DNA of 64,000 nucleotides from Vitis vinifera (GCF_030704535.1 NC_081818.1:25583001-25647000), one strand, 5' to 3'; positions 1 to 13,100 are shown, numbered from the stretch's first letter. Notes: generated from the letters alone by a model not told the origin. A program made the numbers and translations.

Positions 1-253
1 GTTTGATTGAATAATGAGATCCATCCCTTGAAGGCATTCATATGCATTTGACTGGTGTAATGATGATGATGGAGGCAGTGATTTTGTTTGTTTACTACAT
101 ACACATATACACTTTATTGGCATTGCTTTAAGATACTGCTTAATTTGATGAGCTAATGGTCTCTTTTGTGTCTATACTCATTCAGTTCTCCTTTTGCAAT
201 TAAATTTTGTACAGGATCTGTTGTTGGTCTGTGATTTCATTAGGCTTTGCAAG

Positions 254-2426
254 ATGGAGAGCATGAATAGCTTTTGGCAATTGGGCGATGAACTCCGAGG
301 ACAATCAAAGGTCTCTGAGGATCACAAGTGGCTGATGGTTGCTTCTAAATTGGCTGAGCAGACAAGGTCAAAGGGGGAACGGTTCAATAACCTTGATCTA
401 TCCAAAGGTCCATCTGAAATAAGGCCAAGGGATAGAAATGTGTTTCAGGAAGATAATAAATTTGAAAACCTTAACTTCAACATGTTGAACTTGGAACCCA
501 AAGTGACTGACAACATGAACAAAAGTAATTTCAGGAATGGTCTTTACAACATGAATGCAGCATACCCGAAAAGTAATGCCAATGTTATGGGAAATGTGAA
601 TGTTAACAAGCATAATGGCAATCACAACAACAAAGAGCTAAGCAGCAATAGCAATAACAGTAATACCAATAATGAGAACACCGGTGGCAACAGTGCAATG
701 GACAAAAGGTTCAAGACCTTGCCTGCTTCAGAGACACTCCCTCGAAATGAGGTTCTTGGAGGGTACATCTTTGTGTGTAACAATGATACCATGCAGGAAG
801 ATTTGAAGCGACAACTATTTGGTAATAGTGATTTTCTTGCTTTATATTCTCCTCATTTAACTTATGTACTTTGCTGGGAACAGTTCAGGCATTTTACACT
901 CATTAACTCATATAATATGTGGGAAGCAGTTTGCCCTTCAAAAATATTTTTGCATTATTTTCAATGAATATTCTGAGAACAAGAAGATCTTGAGACCATG
1001 CACTTCTGCCGGAACATCAAGTAACAGTAGTTAGTTTGAATGCATCTTTATAACACATCTGTTTCTGATATCAAATTATATGGATAATGTGATGTATTTA
1101 TTTTCCTTCAATAAATCCTTTTGTGTTGATTATCGTGCTCATTTGTTAGGTCTACCTCCAAGATATAGAGACTCTGTTCGGGCTATAACACCAGGCTTAC
1201 CTTTGTTTCTCTATAACTACACTACTCACCAATTGCATGGTATTTTTGAGGTTTGTACTTCCATACACTTTACTACTACAATTCTTATTGGTTTATTCTG
1301 CAGTGTTTGAAGCTTTAGTATCAGGAAACTTGAAAATGGTTATTTCCTCTTTCTTTTGTTTGATAACCTTGCTTATGGAAGCCCTGATTTTGTTGAACCA
1401 GGTCCAGGATCCAGTAACTTGAAAATTCTTTTTTTCCTCACTCATCTATGTGAATTTGGGGCAAAAGATTTATCATTTTAAAGTTTCTTTCTTGGTTTAC
1501 AAGTTTGGGAAGATGGGCTCCCTTCCCATTTGACTGATTGAATCTCTGGAAGATGGGCCCTGATTTTGTTGAACCAGGATCCAGTTACTTGAAAATTCCT
1601 TTTTTCCTCACGCATCTATGTGAATTTGGGGTAAAAGATTTATCATTTTAAAATTTCTTTCTTGGTTTACAAGTTTGGGAAGATGGGCTTCCTTCCCATT
1701 TGACTGATTGAATCTTCTGGAAGAGATTTTTTTCTTTTTAGCTGTTTTAAAACTGAGCTTATGTCAGTAGATCTAGGACGTGAATGGGCATGAGGACTTG
1801 TCGAAATTGATGGAGTGTTTTGTCATTAATAAAATCTTAAGGTTTTATACATTTATGGTTAGTTTTGCGCATGAAAGATATTATTATTATTTTGAATTCT
1901 TAATAGTTCTATAATTTGTTTCTTTTACAGGCAGCTAGTTTTGGGGGCTCTAACATTGATCCAACCGCATGGGAAGACAAAAAATGCAAAGGCGAATCGA
2001 GGTTTCCTGCTCAGGTAAAATATCATTGATGAACTGAAACACTTAAATTATCATTCTCAAGACTCCCTTACTGAGTCATAGTATTTCATTTCTCCCAATA
2101 AATAGGTAAGGATCCGTGTTAGGAACCTATGCAAGGCATTGGAGGAAGATGCTTTTAGGCCTGTCCTGCATCACTATGATGGACCTAAGTTCCGCCTTGA
2201 GCTTTCAGTTCCAGAGGTAAATAAGTGTCCCAATAAGATTTGGTGTACAAATTTTTGGGGTTGTACCTTTTCTTTTTCTTTGCTTATAGTTGAATATATA
2301 TATATATATATATATACATTAAGCCTAGTGTTTTTATTGTTTGTATTTATTTTGAACTGAGTTTTGTTGGTGATTCTGCAGACCCTGGACTTGTTAGACC
2401 TATGTGAACAAGCAGGCCGCCAATAG
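254..2426 (+). CDS. NRP: DCD-domain asparagine-rich protein (NRP type), 5 coding exons
   Basis: Spliced CDS with exons 254-821, 1150-1250, 1931-2014, 2106-2216 and 2382-2426, giving 302 residues with every junction GT-AG and in frame. The N-terminal half (MESMNSFWQLGDELRG...) has a low-complexity Asn/Gly/Ser-rich stretch at about residues 105-155. The C-terminal part from about residue 163 (LPRNEVLGGYIFVCNN, then GLPPRYRDSV, FRLELSVPETLDLLDLCEQA) is a complete DCD (Development and Cell Death) domain that reaches almost to the stop. Known NRP proteins of soybean and Arabidopsis act in endoplasmic-reticulum and osmotic-stress cell-death signalling; the role here is inferred from that. The ATG was chosen because it begins the conserved N-terminus. 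A 3' splice site just upstream (AG at 213-214) points to an intron in the 5' UTR, so the promoter lies outside or at the very start of the window. The 3' UTR runs to about 2650. Confidence 0.93.
1382..1727. repeat. Tandem duplication (2 copies, period 176 bp) in NRP intron 2
   Basis: Two adjacent copies, 1382-1557 and 1558 to about 1727, both opening with ccctgattttgttgaaccag and closing with a segment containing gaagatgggct(c/t)ccttccc. They differ by only a few substitutions and small indels, so the duplication is fairly recent. It lengthens intron 2 (1251-1930) and touches no splice site. Confidence 0.85.
2290..2318. repeat. (TA)n microsatellite in NRP intron 4
   Basis: A short run of alternating T and A between exons 4 and 5 of the DCD-domain gene. 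Confidence 0.8.
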
Positions 2427-2649
2427 AATGGCTCTCCAGTATAAACAAATGTTGGATGTAATATGCAAATGTAGTAGGTTCTGTGGTGTGTGTCAGCTCT
2501 GTGCTTCTCACAGATTTTCCGTAGAGCGTAAGCTTGGAAGGCAAGTCCAGACTGAGTGTGATACTGGATTTGCCTCGAGGAAAATAGGAAAAAGTTGTGT
2601 GAGCTAGCTGAATAAGCATGTTAATGTATTATGAAGATATTTCCTAAGT

Positions 2650-3535
2650 TGCTACATGTTGTAGTCTTTTCAAAAAATACCTTGAATATGGAAAAGAGAA
2701 CAACAGCTACATGTAATGTTAAAAGAGTCCTGAAAATTTGTGGGGCTTGATGTGTTCCTATTGTGCATTAGACTTGAGTAATTAGCCAGTGTCATTGTGT
2801 GTTGTTTTGATCTACGCTGTAATCCCCTTGTTTTATTCCTCTCCATCTAAAAAAAAAAACCTGAACAGGTTACTATGTTGACATATCATTTTCCTTTTAT
2901 CACCTAGTAACTCAGAAAGCCCTAACCAATCAACCTATTTGAAAGTAATAACTATTTTGGAACTAATGCCATATTTTTTTTAATGCCCTCCACAAAAAGC
3001 ACAATCGAAATCTGTTCTACCCCCTAAACTTCAGAACATCAAGCATGTCATCCATCTGTTCCAGAATTAATTTGATCACTTTCCACCAATTTTTTATGCT
3101 CCCCCGAAGTATCGAATCATGATTTAATAACTATAATAAAAATAAAAAAGAAAGACTATTTGGGTCTGAAATTGGGTTCTACCACTGGTATTCTGCTCAG
3201 ACTCAGGGTTTGGCATAAATCTAGCAGCTTAAAATAAGACTAAGTGGAAGGGAGTGAGCATCCAACAGGTTGGTAAATTGAATGGAATTCTGAATTAAAA
3301 CAGGCACAAAGCAACTGGTTTCCCAAACCCCTAGAATAGCTGCAACGGAACTTCAAAACACGCTCAAGCTTCTGGGATGCAACATTTCAATTCGTTGGTT
3401 GCCATCACGACCATATCTGAAGTTTAATTCATCCTTGAGGAAGGCAAGTTTTGCACTACTTTTCCACAGATTTCTTTAAACAATAGGTTTACAACTTTTC
3501 CTACAACTTCCCTTCTGCCATAGCATGAAGGTGTC
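2650..3535. other. Gap between convergent genes
   Basis: About 0.9 kb between the 3' ends of the DCD-domain gene (+) and ENY2 (-). It must hold both 3' UTRs and polyadenylation regions. I see no further coding sequence or repeat. Confidence 0.5.
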
Positions 3536-4312
3536 TCAAACAGCAGCTGAAACAAGAAAAGTTCGGATTCTCTGCAACAGCTCTGCCTTCACTGAATCAG
3601 GAATAGAAGCTGCAGGGGCAAAATGTAGATAAGTTTAACTTGCAAGAAAAAAGAACTAAAAGGCAGGCAAAAGAAAAGATATAATTAAATGAGGAGTTTA
3701 AGAACAAAGCAAATTAGCAATGAACAAATTGCAATCATTTGGAACCCTGATCAATTTCAAGCTGCAACCAGAAGCTGACCAACTGAACCACATGACAAAA
3801 ATGGCCAGATGCCACCCAAAACCAAATCCAGCAAATTTAATGCTTTTTTGCTGTTTAGACTTTCATTTCCTTTATCATTAAGGGAAAGACTTAGGTAGTG
3901 TGTTAATTCTTCCTCTTGTGCCACACCATATTAGTCTCATTTACAAGGCTATCAATGAAGTGTGCATGCAAAACGACTGCTGCATGGACCCAATTATTTC
4001 AATAAGCAATACTCTATACAAAAGCAGCAGATAGGGGGTAAACCCTTGCACATCAAGACTACACAGACCTCACCAGAGAAGATAAGAGGGGAAAAGAACA
4101 ACTAGGAAAACATACCCAGGAATACTAAGGCAAGTTTGAGACTGAATTGGATTATGAAATAATTAAAAGCTTCAAGATTGACTTTTGACTACCTCATAGA
4201 GGTCAAAGGTTCAACACAGCGTTTTTTTCTTGATACAGAATCTTCACATAGTGTAACAAAGGAACATGTCACTCAACCATGAAGTATTCTTTGGATTTAG
4301 CTACTCATTTTA

Positions 4313-4351
<39 letters not shown>

Positions 4352-6664
4352 TATATATATATAAGAGCTCAATTATCTTCCCTTCACATATGCTGAATGC
4401 TAAATGCCAAAAGGGGGTTATGATAAACCTTAAAAGAGGAGGGGCCTTGGGTTCAAAGCAGAGAAAATGAGTGCATTTCCATAACTACATCAGGAATAAC
4501 AATGAGAGGAACAAATAGATGGGCACACTCCACCAGACAACAGACCTTCAAACTATTTATTAGTCACATAGTATCCTTTCCTGTGACTAAACCAAATATT
4601 AATCTGTGAAGTTCGATAAATAGGAACATAACTCACAGAGATTGGTGAAAGTAGGAAGGGCCTCATGCAATCACTTATGACTAGGTAAGAATCCTTATAC
4701 ATCAAAGGGAAGACAAAATATACCCAAGAATGCAAGAAGAACGAGGTGCTTTCTAAAACAAAACATAACAATCAATATTTAAACAAAAAAGAAAAAAAAT
4801 AGTTGCCCATGAACAATATAGGAATGGGAAGAAAGAGTTCTTACCCCTGCCCTTTGGCATAATCACATGTACAAGGTCGTCCACAGTAACATTATTCCTC
4901 CCTTTCTTCTTCACAAATGCCCTAGCATTGCCAACGCAAGTTAACACACATTTAAATAACATCATGTTATCTGTAAAAAAAAAAAAAAATCAAATGCCCT
5001 GATCTTATATATGAGCCTTCTATGCATTCATAACCAGTATATTCTCTCCTTAACCAGTGCTATGATCTTTCTGTAACTAAAATTTCAACCTTTGCCAAAC
5101 ACTAGCCTTTTCTCCATCTTATGCAATTTCTTGATGACATCAATCAACAACACCTTTCTATTCCCAAAACAATCAAACTGAATTTCTAAGAACCCTACCA
5201 TAACAGATATTTGGACTAAAACTAATGTAATGTGTTATCTACAGACCTGCATGGTTAAACTATTCATCCATAGGCATCTCCCTCTTGCAACAGGAGGAAG
5301 AAAAAAAAAATTCCATTTAGTCCGAAATTCTCAGTTATCCATGGTAATTTGGACCTGTTCCAATAAATAAACAGGAACATTACAGCTAAAATTTTATAGT
5401 AAGTCTCTATCCAACTTTTCAGAGAAGATTACAAATCACTTCAAAAGAGATCAGTTAAGAGATAAAGTGATAACTAAAGGCTCAAACTTTTGGTTCTATC
5501 ATTGAATGAAAAACATCAAAATATCTTCATCTTTAACAGTCATTGAACATGTAAAGCTCCTTTTATTCCTGGTATCCTTTAGGAACTGGATGGCTAGTGA
5601 GTGAGGAGCATCAGGTATCACAACTGGCTTATAACCATCTGGGCCAGTAATCCTAACCCAGCATATGTGGTTTACTAAGTGATAAGTTCAGTCTTGACAA
5701 TCACAGCTACCGTTCCTCACTAGCAATGAAATGGTAAGTGGCACCACAAAATTGATAAAACAATCTAACTAACATGCAGCACATAACTTAAATGATTGCT
5801 TTAGTTTAATACAGAAAGAACATATCCCTTTCTATCTCATAATCTATATCTGCTTTATAAGATAGTCCCAGTTTCAGACACAAGGAAGGTCAACAAAGAA
5901 TGGTTGATTCTTTTACAGTGGGTACCATATGAACCAACCAGAATAAAAGGATGATAAGAACCGAACCCCATTGATCCAACTGGGCAAGATCATGACCATG
6001 ATGATACACTAGCAATTGAGCCAACACCTAAAAGCTATACATAGATAACATGAAGTGGGGAAAACCTGCAAAGAGCTTTCATTTCATCCTTCCACCCACA
6101 CTCTATCAGCCTTTCCCTCAAAAGCTCCATCAATCTTTCTTTTTCACCACTCTCGATCAACTGCAAAGAATATCAGATAATCAATAGATGAAACACTCAA
6201 AAACCATAATAGTTTAAAAAAAAAAAAATCAACACTATTAAAAAATAATACTCCGTCTCAAAACCCAAATCAGACGGAGCATTTATAACACGAGAAAGCG
6301 AACATCAATAGTTTGATTAGAGAAATATTGAAACAGAAAAAAAAAAAAGAGAAACAAAAAGTAGTAGTTTAATTGCTAATTAATCAACAATAACACTAAT
6401 GCTTTAAGATTTAGGAGCAATTGAGTAAAAAAGAAAAAAAAAAAATCAAAGAAACGGACTTTGATGTTGATGATTTCTAGAACCGATGGCTCTTTTTCAC
6501 GATCAAGCCTTGCATCTGGGGTCGGAGGACGATTCACCGAAGGCCTCCTTTTTTACATAACAATCAAATACACGAACCAAAAAGAAAGAAAAAAAGCATC
6601 AGCGAAAGAGAAAAATAAATAAAAATTAAAATGATATCGAAAGAAGTGAGGAGATGACTGACAT
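3536..6664 (-). CDS. ENY2: ENY2/SUS1 transcription and mRNA-export factor, start codon split by an intron
   Basis: Minus-strand exons: 6663-6664 (AT of the start codon), 6460-6547, 6066-6160, 4845-4921 and 3536-3609, giving 111 residues, close to the usual 110-115 for plants. The protein opens [12 protein letters not shown], continues [22 protein letters not shown] and [20 protein letters not shown], and ends [21 protein letters not shown], so it is a full-length ENY2 helical protein. ENY2/Sus1 is shared by the SAGA H2B-deubiquitinating module and the TREX-2 mRNA-export complex and acts in the nucleus and at nuclear pores. The in-frame ATG just before the second exon is followed at once by TAA and cannot serve. 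Splicing AT (donor GTCAGT at 6662-6657) to G (6547) restores the conserved N-terminus. Exons 2-5 are certain; the tiny coding part of exon 1 is inferred. Confidence 0.92.
4315..4362. repeat. (AC)n/(AT)n compound microsatellite in ENY2 intron
   Basis: An AC run of about 34 bp followed by an AT run, inside the long last intron of ENY2 (3610-4844). Confidence 0.9.
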
Positions 6665-6949
6665 GTGATATTAAAGCTACAAGCCAAAGAGATGAAGAAA
6701 TTTTGCTGTGTTCAGATCGACCCTATGGTGTCTCTTTGCTGGTAAAAAGAAAAAGGAAAATGCTTGGGGTTTTATGAGGACGGTGAGTCTGTGGGGCCAA
6801 AACCAGATTCATTACCTCAAACGACGTCGTTTACTTGGTCGGTTGCACACTGCCCTAGTTTTCCACCGTTTGCGTATCCTAATCCTCGTCCCGAGTAAAC
6901 GGCCTCGTATAACTTAAGAGATACGTTAGTTTAAAAATATCATCCGATG

Positions 6950-8606
6950 GAAGAGACCATTTGAATTTGAGCTTGGATAGGTTTGGAAGTAATTTTAAGA
7001 GAATTACAAATGTTTTTTAATATTTCAAAAAATATATATTTATGTTGATAAAAATTAAGGATATCTTCAATAATGTTTTTTAAAATAGTTTTCTATTATT
7101 CAAGAACAAAAATAAAAAAACACATTTGATAACAAGAAAATTGTTTTTTATATATTTTTAAGAACATAGACATGATGTTAATATTTTTTTAGTTGTTTTA
7201 TTTATTTTTTTAGGATTTTTTTTAAAAATAATTATTTAAATATATAAACTGATATAAAATAAGACACAAAATATAAAATCTATTTTTAAAACATATTTTA
7301 AAATATTAAAAATATTTTAGGTTTTAAAAGAGGTTTTTGTTGTACAAAATATCATAACATAGTTTTTAAAAATTGTTATCAAAAACTATTTTTTTAAAAT
7401 AATTACCAAATATGACCTCAATATTTCATAAATCCCAATGTTACAAGTGACTTTTTAAAAATTATTTGATAAATAATTATTTAAAAAACATTGCAAAATA
7501 AAAACACTTTAACAAAAATAACTTTCAAATGGGCTTTTAATACAACGGTCTCTACTTCTCACATGCATTGATGAGTTACTTTATTATAATACGATAGAGA
7601 AATGACTAGGGGAAAGTGTGTTTTCATATTTCCATACGAAGAAAATTGTAAAATAGAAACTCAAGTTTATAAAATATAAATTTTAAATTGTCATTTAAAA
7701 ATAATTAATATTTCATGTATTTTTATGTGTGTTAAAAGTGCTATATTTGACGGTTTAAATATTACATTTTAATGATATAGATAACATCTCTAACCATCTT
7801 AGGCATTATATTTAATTGGCGAATGCATGAAACTTAAATTATTTTTAGAGGAATTTTATTTTATAATTATTTTTATATAACTATATGAAAACACACTTTT
7901 TCACAATTATATTGTATTTGAGTTTGTATTTTTAATTTGATTATTATTCATGTCATGTTTGGATTAAACTATTTACTTGAATGTATGAGTTTTGACATGA
8001 CATAAACATGATTTGCTAACATATCATCCCCAATTTTGGGTAAGGATCCTAAAAAATGTGCGAAGGCTGTAAACCTTTGATTCTAGAATTTAAAGTAACC
8101 AAGGAGTATAAGAAAAGGGAATGACGTATTTAGGTTAGATCAAGATAAAATACAACAAATGGATCAAATAAAGAGTATAGATCAGAGATTGAGTTATGGA
8201 CTCATATTTGATAAAGCCATTTTTACTACCATTTGATTTGATTTACTAGCTAATTATAAAGGATACTATGGTTTTTTTTTAAACTTGGGGCCTCTTGGCA
8301 TTTGACATGGTCAACGATGATTGAAAAGGTGAGAATCGACTTTCTTGACTCTCTTTGAAGAAAGGACATTAGAATTTTTACTAAGTCATTCTCGGTACAT
8401 ATTTGTACTAGAAATAGATGTAACTGATTAAACACAGATAAATAGCCTTATAATAGACTATTTTCTAATTATTTAAAATTTATTTGACAATGATTCTATG
8501 AATAATTTTTATATTACTTACAAATAACCATTTTCATAAAAAAAAAATAAGTCTTAAAAATATTAGAAATATTTTTTAAAATCATTGCCAAATAGGTTTT
8601 TAGTTA
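6950..8606. other. AT-rich intergenic DNA
   Basis: The stretch lies between the ENY2 5' end and the MITE at 8607. It is very AT-rich with no credible coding frame. The parts near 6979-7035 and 7440-7535 are loosely inverted relative to each other (gtttggaagtaatttt against the complement of aaataactttcaaatggg), hinting at a degraded MITE of about 550 bp, but the match is too weak for a firm call. Confidence 0.4.
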
Positions 8607-9333
8607 GAGTCTGTTGGACAGTGATTTTTAAAAGTGTTTCTACCCTTAAAAACACTTTTAAGTGTTTTTGGGATGAAAATAAAGTGTTTGAAAAATTTTA
8701 AAAAACACTTTTAAAAATCTGGAAAAACACTTGAAGTGATTTTTAGAGAATCACTTGATAGGTGTTTTTTTTAAAAAAACACTTCAATTTTTTTGAAATA
8801 TTCCAAAAATGCCCCCAGTGATAAATCAATTAGAAATTTTTTTTTTTTTAGAAATTAATAGATGGTCATATATTGTTTTACTTTTAAAATTATCTTTTAT
8901 TCAATGTTTTTTATTTATTTATTGATTTAGATGTTTTTTGTAAATATTTTTTAAAATTTTAGTATAGTGATAAAAAAAATTATTATTTTTAATTAGAAAA
9001 GTCTTTTTTTTTTTTTTTTGAAATTAATAGGTAATCATATATTGTTTTTATTTTAAAATTATCTTGTATTCAATGTTATTTTTTTTAGTGATTTAGATGT
9101 TTTTTCATTAATAAAAAGTTTTTTTTTGTTTATCATACCATTTTATTAAAATTGTATGCCCTTTTTGGTAATTTATTAATATTAAAAGTATTTTTATATT
9201 TATACAATATATTATCAAAAACACTTTAGAATCATTTTTTCTGATTATCATAAAAGTGTTTTTCATATAAACATTATAGTAGAAAACACTTCAAATAAAA
9301 ACACTTCCACTAGAATCACTACCAAACGGGCTC
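8607..9333. mobile_element. MITE (727 bp) with GAGYCYGTTKGG-type terminal inverted repeats
   Basis: The left end gagtctgttggacagtgatt and the complement of the right end (gagcccgtttggtagtgatt) form imperfect terminal inverted repeats. The element is flanked by ttagtta (8600-8606) and ttagtca (9334-9340), a 7-bp target-site duplication with one mismatch. The interior is AT-rich and carries many inverted aagtgttttt motifs, so the whole element could fold. It has no coding capacity. The ends and flank length fit a hAT-like non-autonomous element; the superfamily is an inference. Confidence 0.7.
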
Positions 9334-10195
9334 TTAGTCAAACTTATTAAGTATGAGTTAAATTTATCTCCACTTAATAGTGTTTGGCTAAATACTTTTA
9401 TTTCAAAAAAAAATAAAAATAAAAAATAAAATTAGTTTAAAAAATATATCAAATTTTATATTATTTATATAAAAATGAAAAAAAAGATCCAACATTTTCT
9501 TTTATTCCATTTATTTTCTTTTTCCTTGTACTTTCTTGCAAATTTTTTTATACAAGAAATGGAACTACACTTAAAAGTAAAAATAAGATATTAATTCCAT
9601 TTCTAATTCATTAATGTGTTTGGATTAATTTTTAAAATGAGAAAAAAATTAAGAATTTATTGTTATCGAAATTAAAATTTATTTTTACTTAAATGTTGAT
9701 TCAACCTTTTTGTATAATACTCTAATTCATTCCCATTCCTATTTGTGTATACTAAATACACCCTTATAATTTAAATGTAAAATGAATTAAAAAAATGAAA
9801 AAAAGGGGAAAAACTAGTTTTGCATTTTTTTTTTCTTTTTATTATTTATCCTTTTTCTTTCGAAAATCAAGATGAATTTCATTGGACCCTTAAGCCCAAT
9901 TCCCAAACCCAAATGCTCCGATTCTAGACTAGAAGAACAAACGGCCAATTTTTTCTCGACCCTTTGGGCCCAAAAGACAAGGCCCATCAGAATAGCAAAG
10001 TCAAAACGGACAACGAAATGCCGGCGAGCCATCGCCATAAGTACGGCTGTGGACACAAGCATAAGGAGTTCCGAACACACAATGGCCATGCACACGGTAT
10101 GCGGATTGCGCATCACAGGAACCACTGTGACCATCAACAGATTTCAGACGCTACCGTACGCCTCCTCAACTCCCCCTCTCTCTATCTCCGCTTCA
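9334..10195. other. Upstream region and 5' UTR of the M48 peptidase gene
   Basis: AT-rich to about 9850, then GC content rises. The last 40 bp are C/T-rich (ctccccctctctctatctccg), typical of a plant 5' UTR. The part from 9872 is also open in the peptidase reading frame, and a histidine-rich upstream frame begins at 10018 (see findings). Confidence 0.5.
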
Positions 10196-13100
10196 ATGGC
10201 CTCTGTTCCTCTCTCTTCCACTGTCTTCTTCGGTTCAATTACTGCTAAAAAATCGAGGTTCAGTTCTTTCCCTCTCGAATTTCGACCGTTGAAGAAGACT
10301 CAAAGAGTCAGGGTTTCTGTCTGCAGAGCTGCATCGGTTGTTTTTCGCGATCTCGATGCCGATGATTTCAGACACCCTCTCGATAAGCAGGTGATTGAAT
10401 TCCGTCTTTAAGTATTATTTTTACGTTTTATTTTTTATTTTTTGGTCTTTTCGTTTTCGGAAGAGCATTTTTGAATCACATCAAAAGATAGATTAGTGAT
10501 TATCACAATTTATGTTGCTTTTTTCTTTTAAGTAAATTGGATTTGCAACTCTCAGTTTTTGTTTGTTCCATACAGAATACGCTGATTTTGAGGGCGATTC
10601 CAGGATTAAACGAAATCGGAAAGGCTCTATTAGGTAATAGAAATATAACGTTATCTCAATCAATTGTTGATTACATGCTAGAAGTGGTGGATTTCAAACC
10701 TTTTGTGTTTAATACAAGACTTGAGGTTCTTTGGATGTTTGTTTTATGGTATGTTTGGTTGCAAAGCAAAGGGTGGAAAATGAAATAATTAAAAGTTGGA
10801 ATATTAGATTTTCCATGGTTTGAGACATCATAGAAAGCAAAAAACATCCATTTGAATTGAAAAATGTTGTTTTAGTTGTTTTCATATGAAAGCATGGTCT
10901 ACTTTCTACTAATTTTTATGTAGAACAAAATTTTATTGTGGTCTTGCAATTGTAGTTAATACTGACTAACGTGAGGTTTCTTGATCCGAGTTAATCTGAA
11001 CATGTTATTGCAGGAACCGTGACAGAGCAGGTCATGCTTCTCGAGAATATAGGAACATCAGTTCTTGTTTCCAAAAATCAGGTTATTTGATTCTCAGTAA
11101 AAATCCATTTTTTGGGATTGAATATATTTGAATCTTGAAAGTATGTCATTGTGGTTTTCCTTCTTTCTTCCTTCTTGAATATTGGATGGCCTGGTGTATT
11201 AGCCATATATTATTTTTTTTGAAGGATTCCAATTTGTAGATTGTCTGATGGAACTACCATGTAAAACTAAAAATTGAGTGTTCGAGGGTATTCTGATACC
11301 ATGGATATTATTCTCACTGTAACATCTTCTTGTCTTAGGGCTGTGTTGCATGTGAAACAGTTTGTTGTGTCATAACAGTTAAATATGTAAGACAGTAATA
11401 GCTTTTTTAGTTATATTTGTTGTTCAAGTTCCTGTACACTTCTGTGGTATGGCAAATTCTGTTCTATCTCTCTCAAGCTTACTTAATTTGTTTAAATTAC
11501 CATCCACTTGCACCAGCTTTCTGATCTTCATCAATTAATGCTTGAGGCTGCGGAAATACTGAATCTTGATGCTCCTGATTTATACATCCGGCAAAGTCCT
11601 GTACCAAACGCATATACTTTAGCTATCAGTGGTAAAAAGCCTTTTGTTGTTGTTCATACAAGCCTTGTGGAGCTTCTGACACGAAAGGAGTTGCAGGTAT
11701 TCAATCTGTCTCTTTGTTAATACATGCCCATGATTATTACTACCTCATGTTTTAAATCTTTACTTTTTACCATGTACTGAGTCAGTGCCCAAAAAGAATA
11801 TTATATCTAATTTTTCCTCTTGAACTGAACTCTCCTGATTTACATGTTTCTCAAACACATGCAGACTCAGAAAGAGAGAATATTGCTAACTTTGGTATGA
11901 TAGAATGCTATTAACTCCTGTTGTTCAATTCGTAAATAGGCTGTTTTGGCTCACGAGTTGGGTCACCTGAAATGTGACCATGGTGTATGGCTTACTTTTG
12001 CAAATATTCTCACTCTTGGGGCCTATTCTTTACCTGGTAGGTGTTTTGGTGTTTTATTATGTTCAGTTGAAGTAAATCTGGGAACTATTGTACTAAACTA
12101 GAATCAGGGCATACACATTGGGCTAATTGACATAGAAATGGGGGCCTGGATCCATAATTTGGCGGAACGTTCACAAGAGATTTTCTTTTGATGGGCAATC
12201 TTTTAAAAGAGATATTATGGTTAATGTTATGGACTTCATTAGTCAATTTGTGCAATTTGAGAAATGAAACTTTTCTAGTTCCAATTGTTTAATTTCATTA
12301 ACACTTTAAAAGAGATGCAACAGATGTGATGACTTCATTATAGTCCCAAAGTTGATTAATAATAATGGAAAATTTTCTTGTCATATGCATAAATAATAGG
12401 CTTGGTTAGCAGTCTGGTTCACAATACACTCTGGTGTGTCATTCATGGGGTTATTCATAGGTGACAAGTTTAGTTAACCAGTCTGGTGCTAAGATACAAT
12501 AACCATTATAGTTTGAATGGCAGTCAGACACTAATTCCATTTTCCTTTTATTTTTCGTCATTTAGATTTTTGAACTGTGTCAACAGTTTTCTAGAATAGT
12601 GGGTAGTGAGTACAAATCCTGCCTGTGGTCTAATTCCCTAATACTCCCGTTTATAGAAAGTTGCTACTGAATATACATCTCAGATATAGATTACTTAGTT
12701 AATATGCATCTTATTGTTCGCAGGGCTTGGTGGGTTGATCGCTCGGCAATTAGAAGAACAGCTATTTCGGTGGCTCCGAGCAGCAGAGCTAACTTGTGAT
12801 CGTGCAGCCCTTCTTGTTGCTCAAGATCCCAAGGTATGTGTGATCAAAATCTTTAAGCTACACAAAGTTTAATTAATATCTGTTTTGCATCAGTTGGTTT
12901 GATAATCTTATTTTCTTTTGATGCTCTTACAAGAGGTGGTCATCTCCGTTCTGATGAAATTAGCGGGGGGCAGCCCATCTTTGGCTGACCAATTAAATGT
13001 AGATGCATTCTTGGAGCAGGCTCGCTCCTATGAAAAAGCTTCTTCAAGCCCAGTGGGGTGGTATATAAGGTAAGAAACTGCATGCAAAGATCAGAGAAAC

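Noticed and set aside
6479-6547. The in-frame ATG immediately before ENY2 exon 2 as the translation start
   Set aside because: It is followed at once by a TAA stop, so it cannot start this protein.
9814-10137. 107-codon minus-strand frame upstream of the M48 peptidase
   Set aside because: No recognisable content; it opposes the 5' region of a confirmed gene and runs into a poly-T tract.
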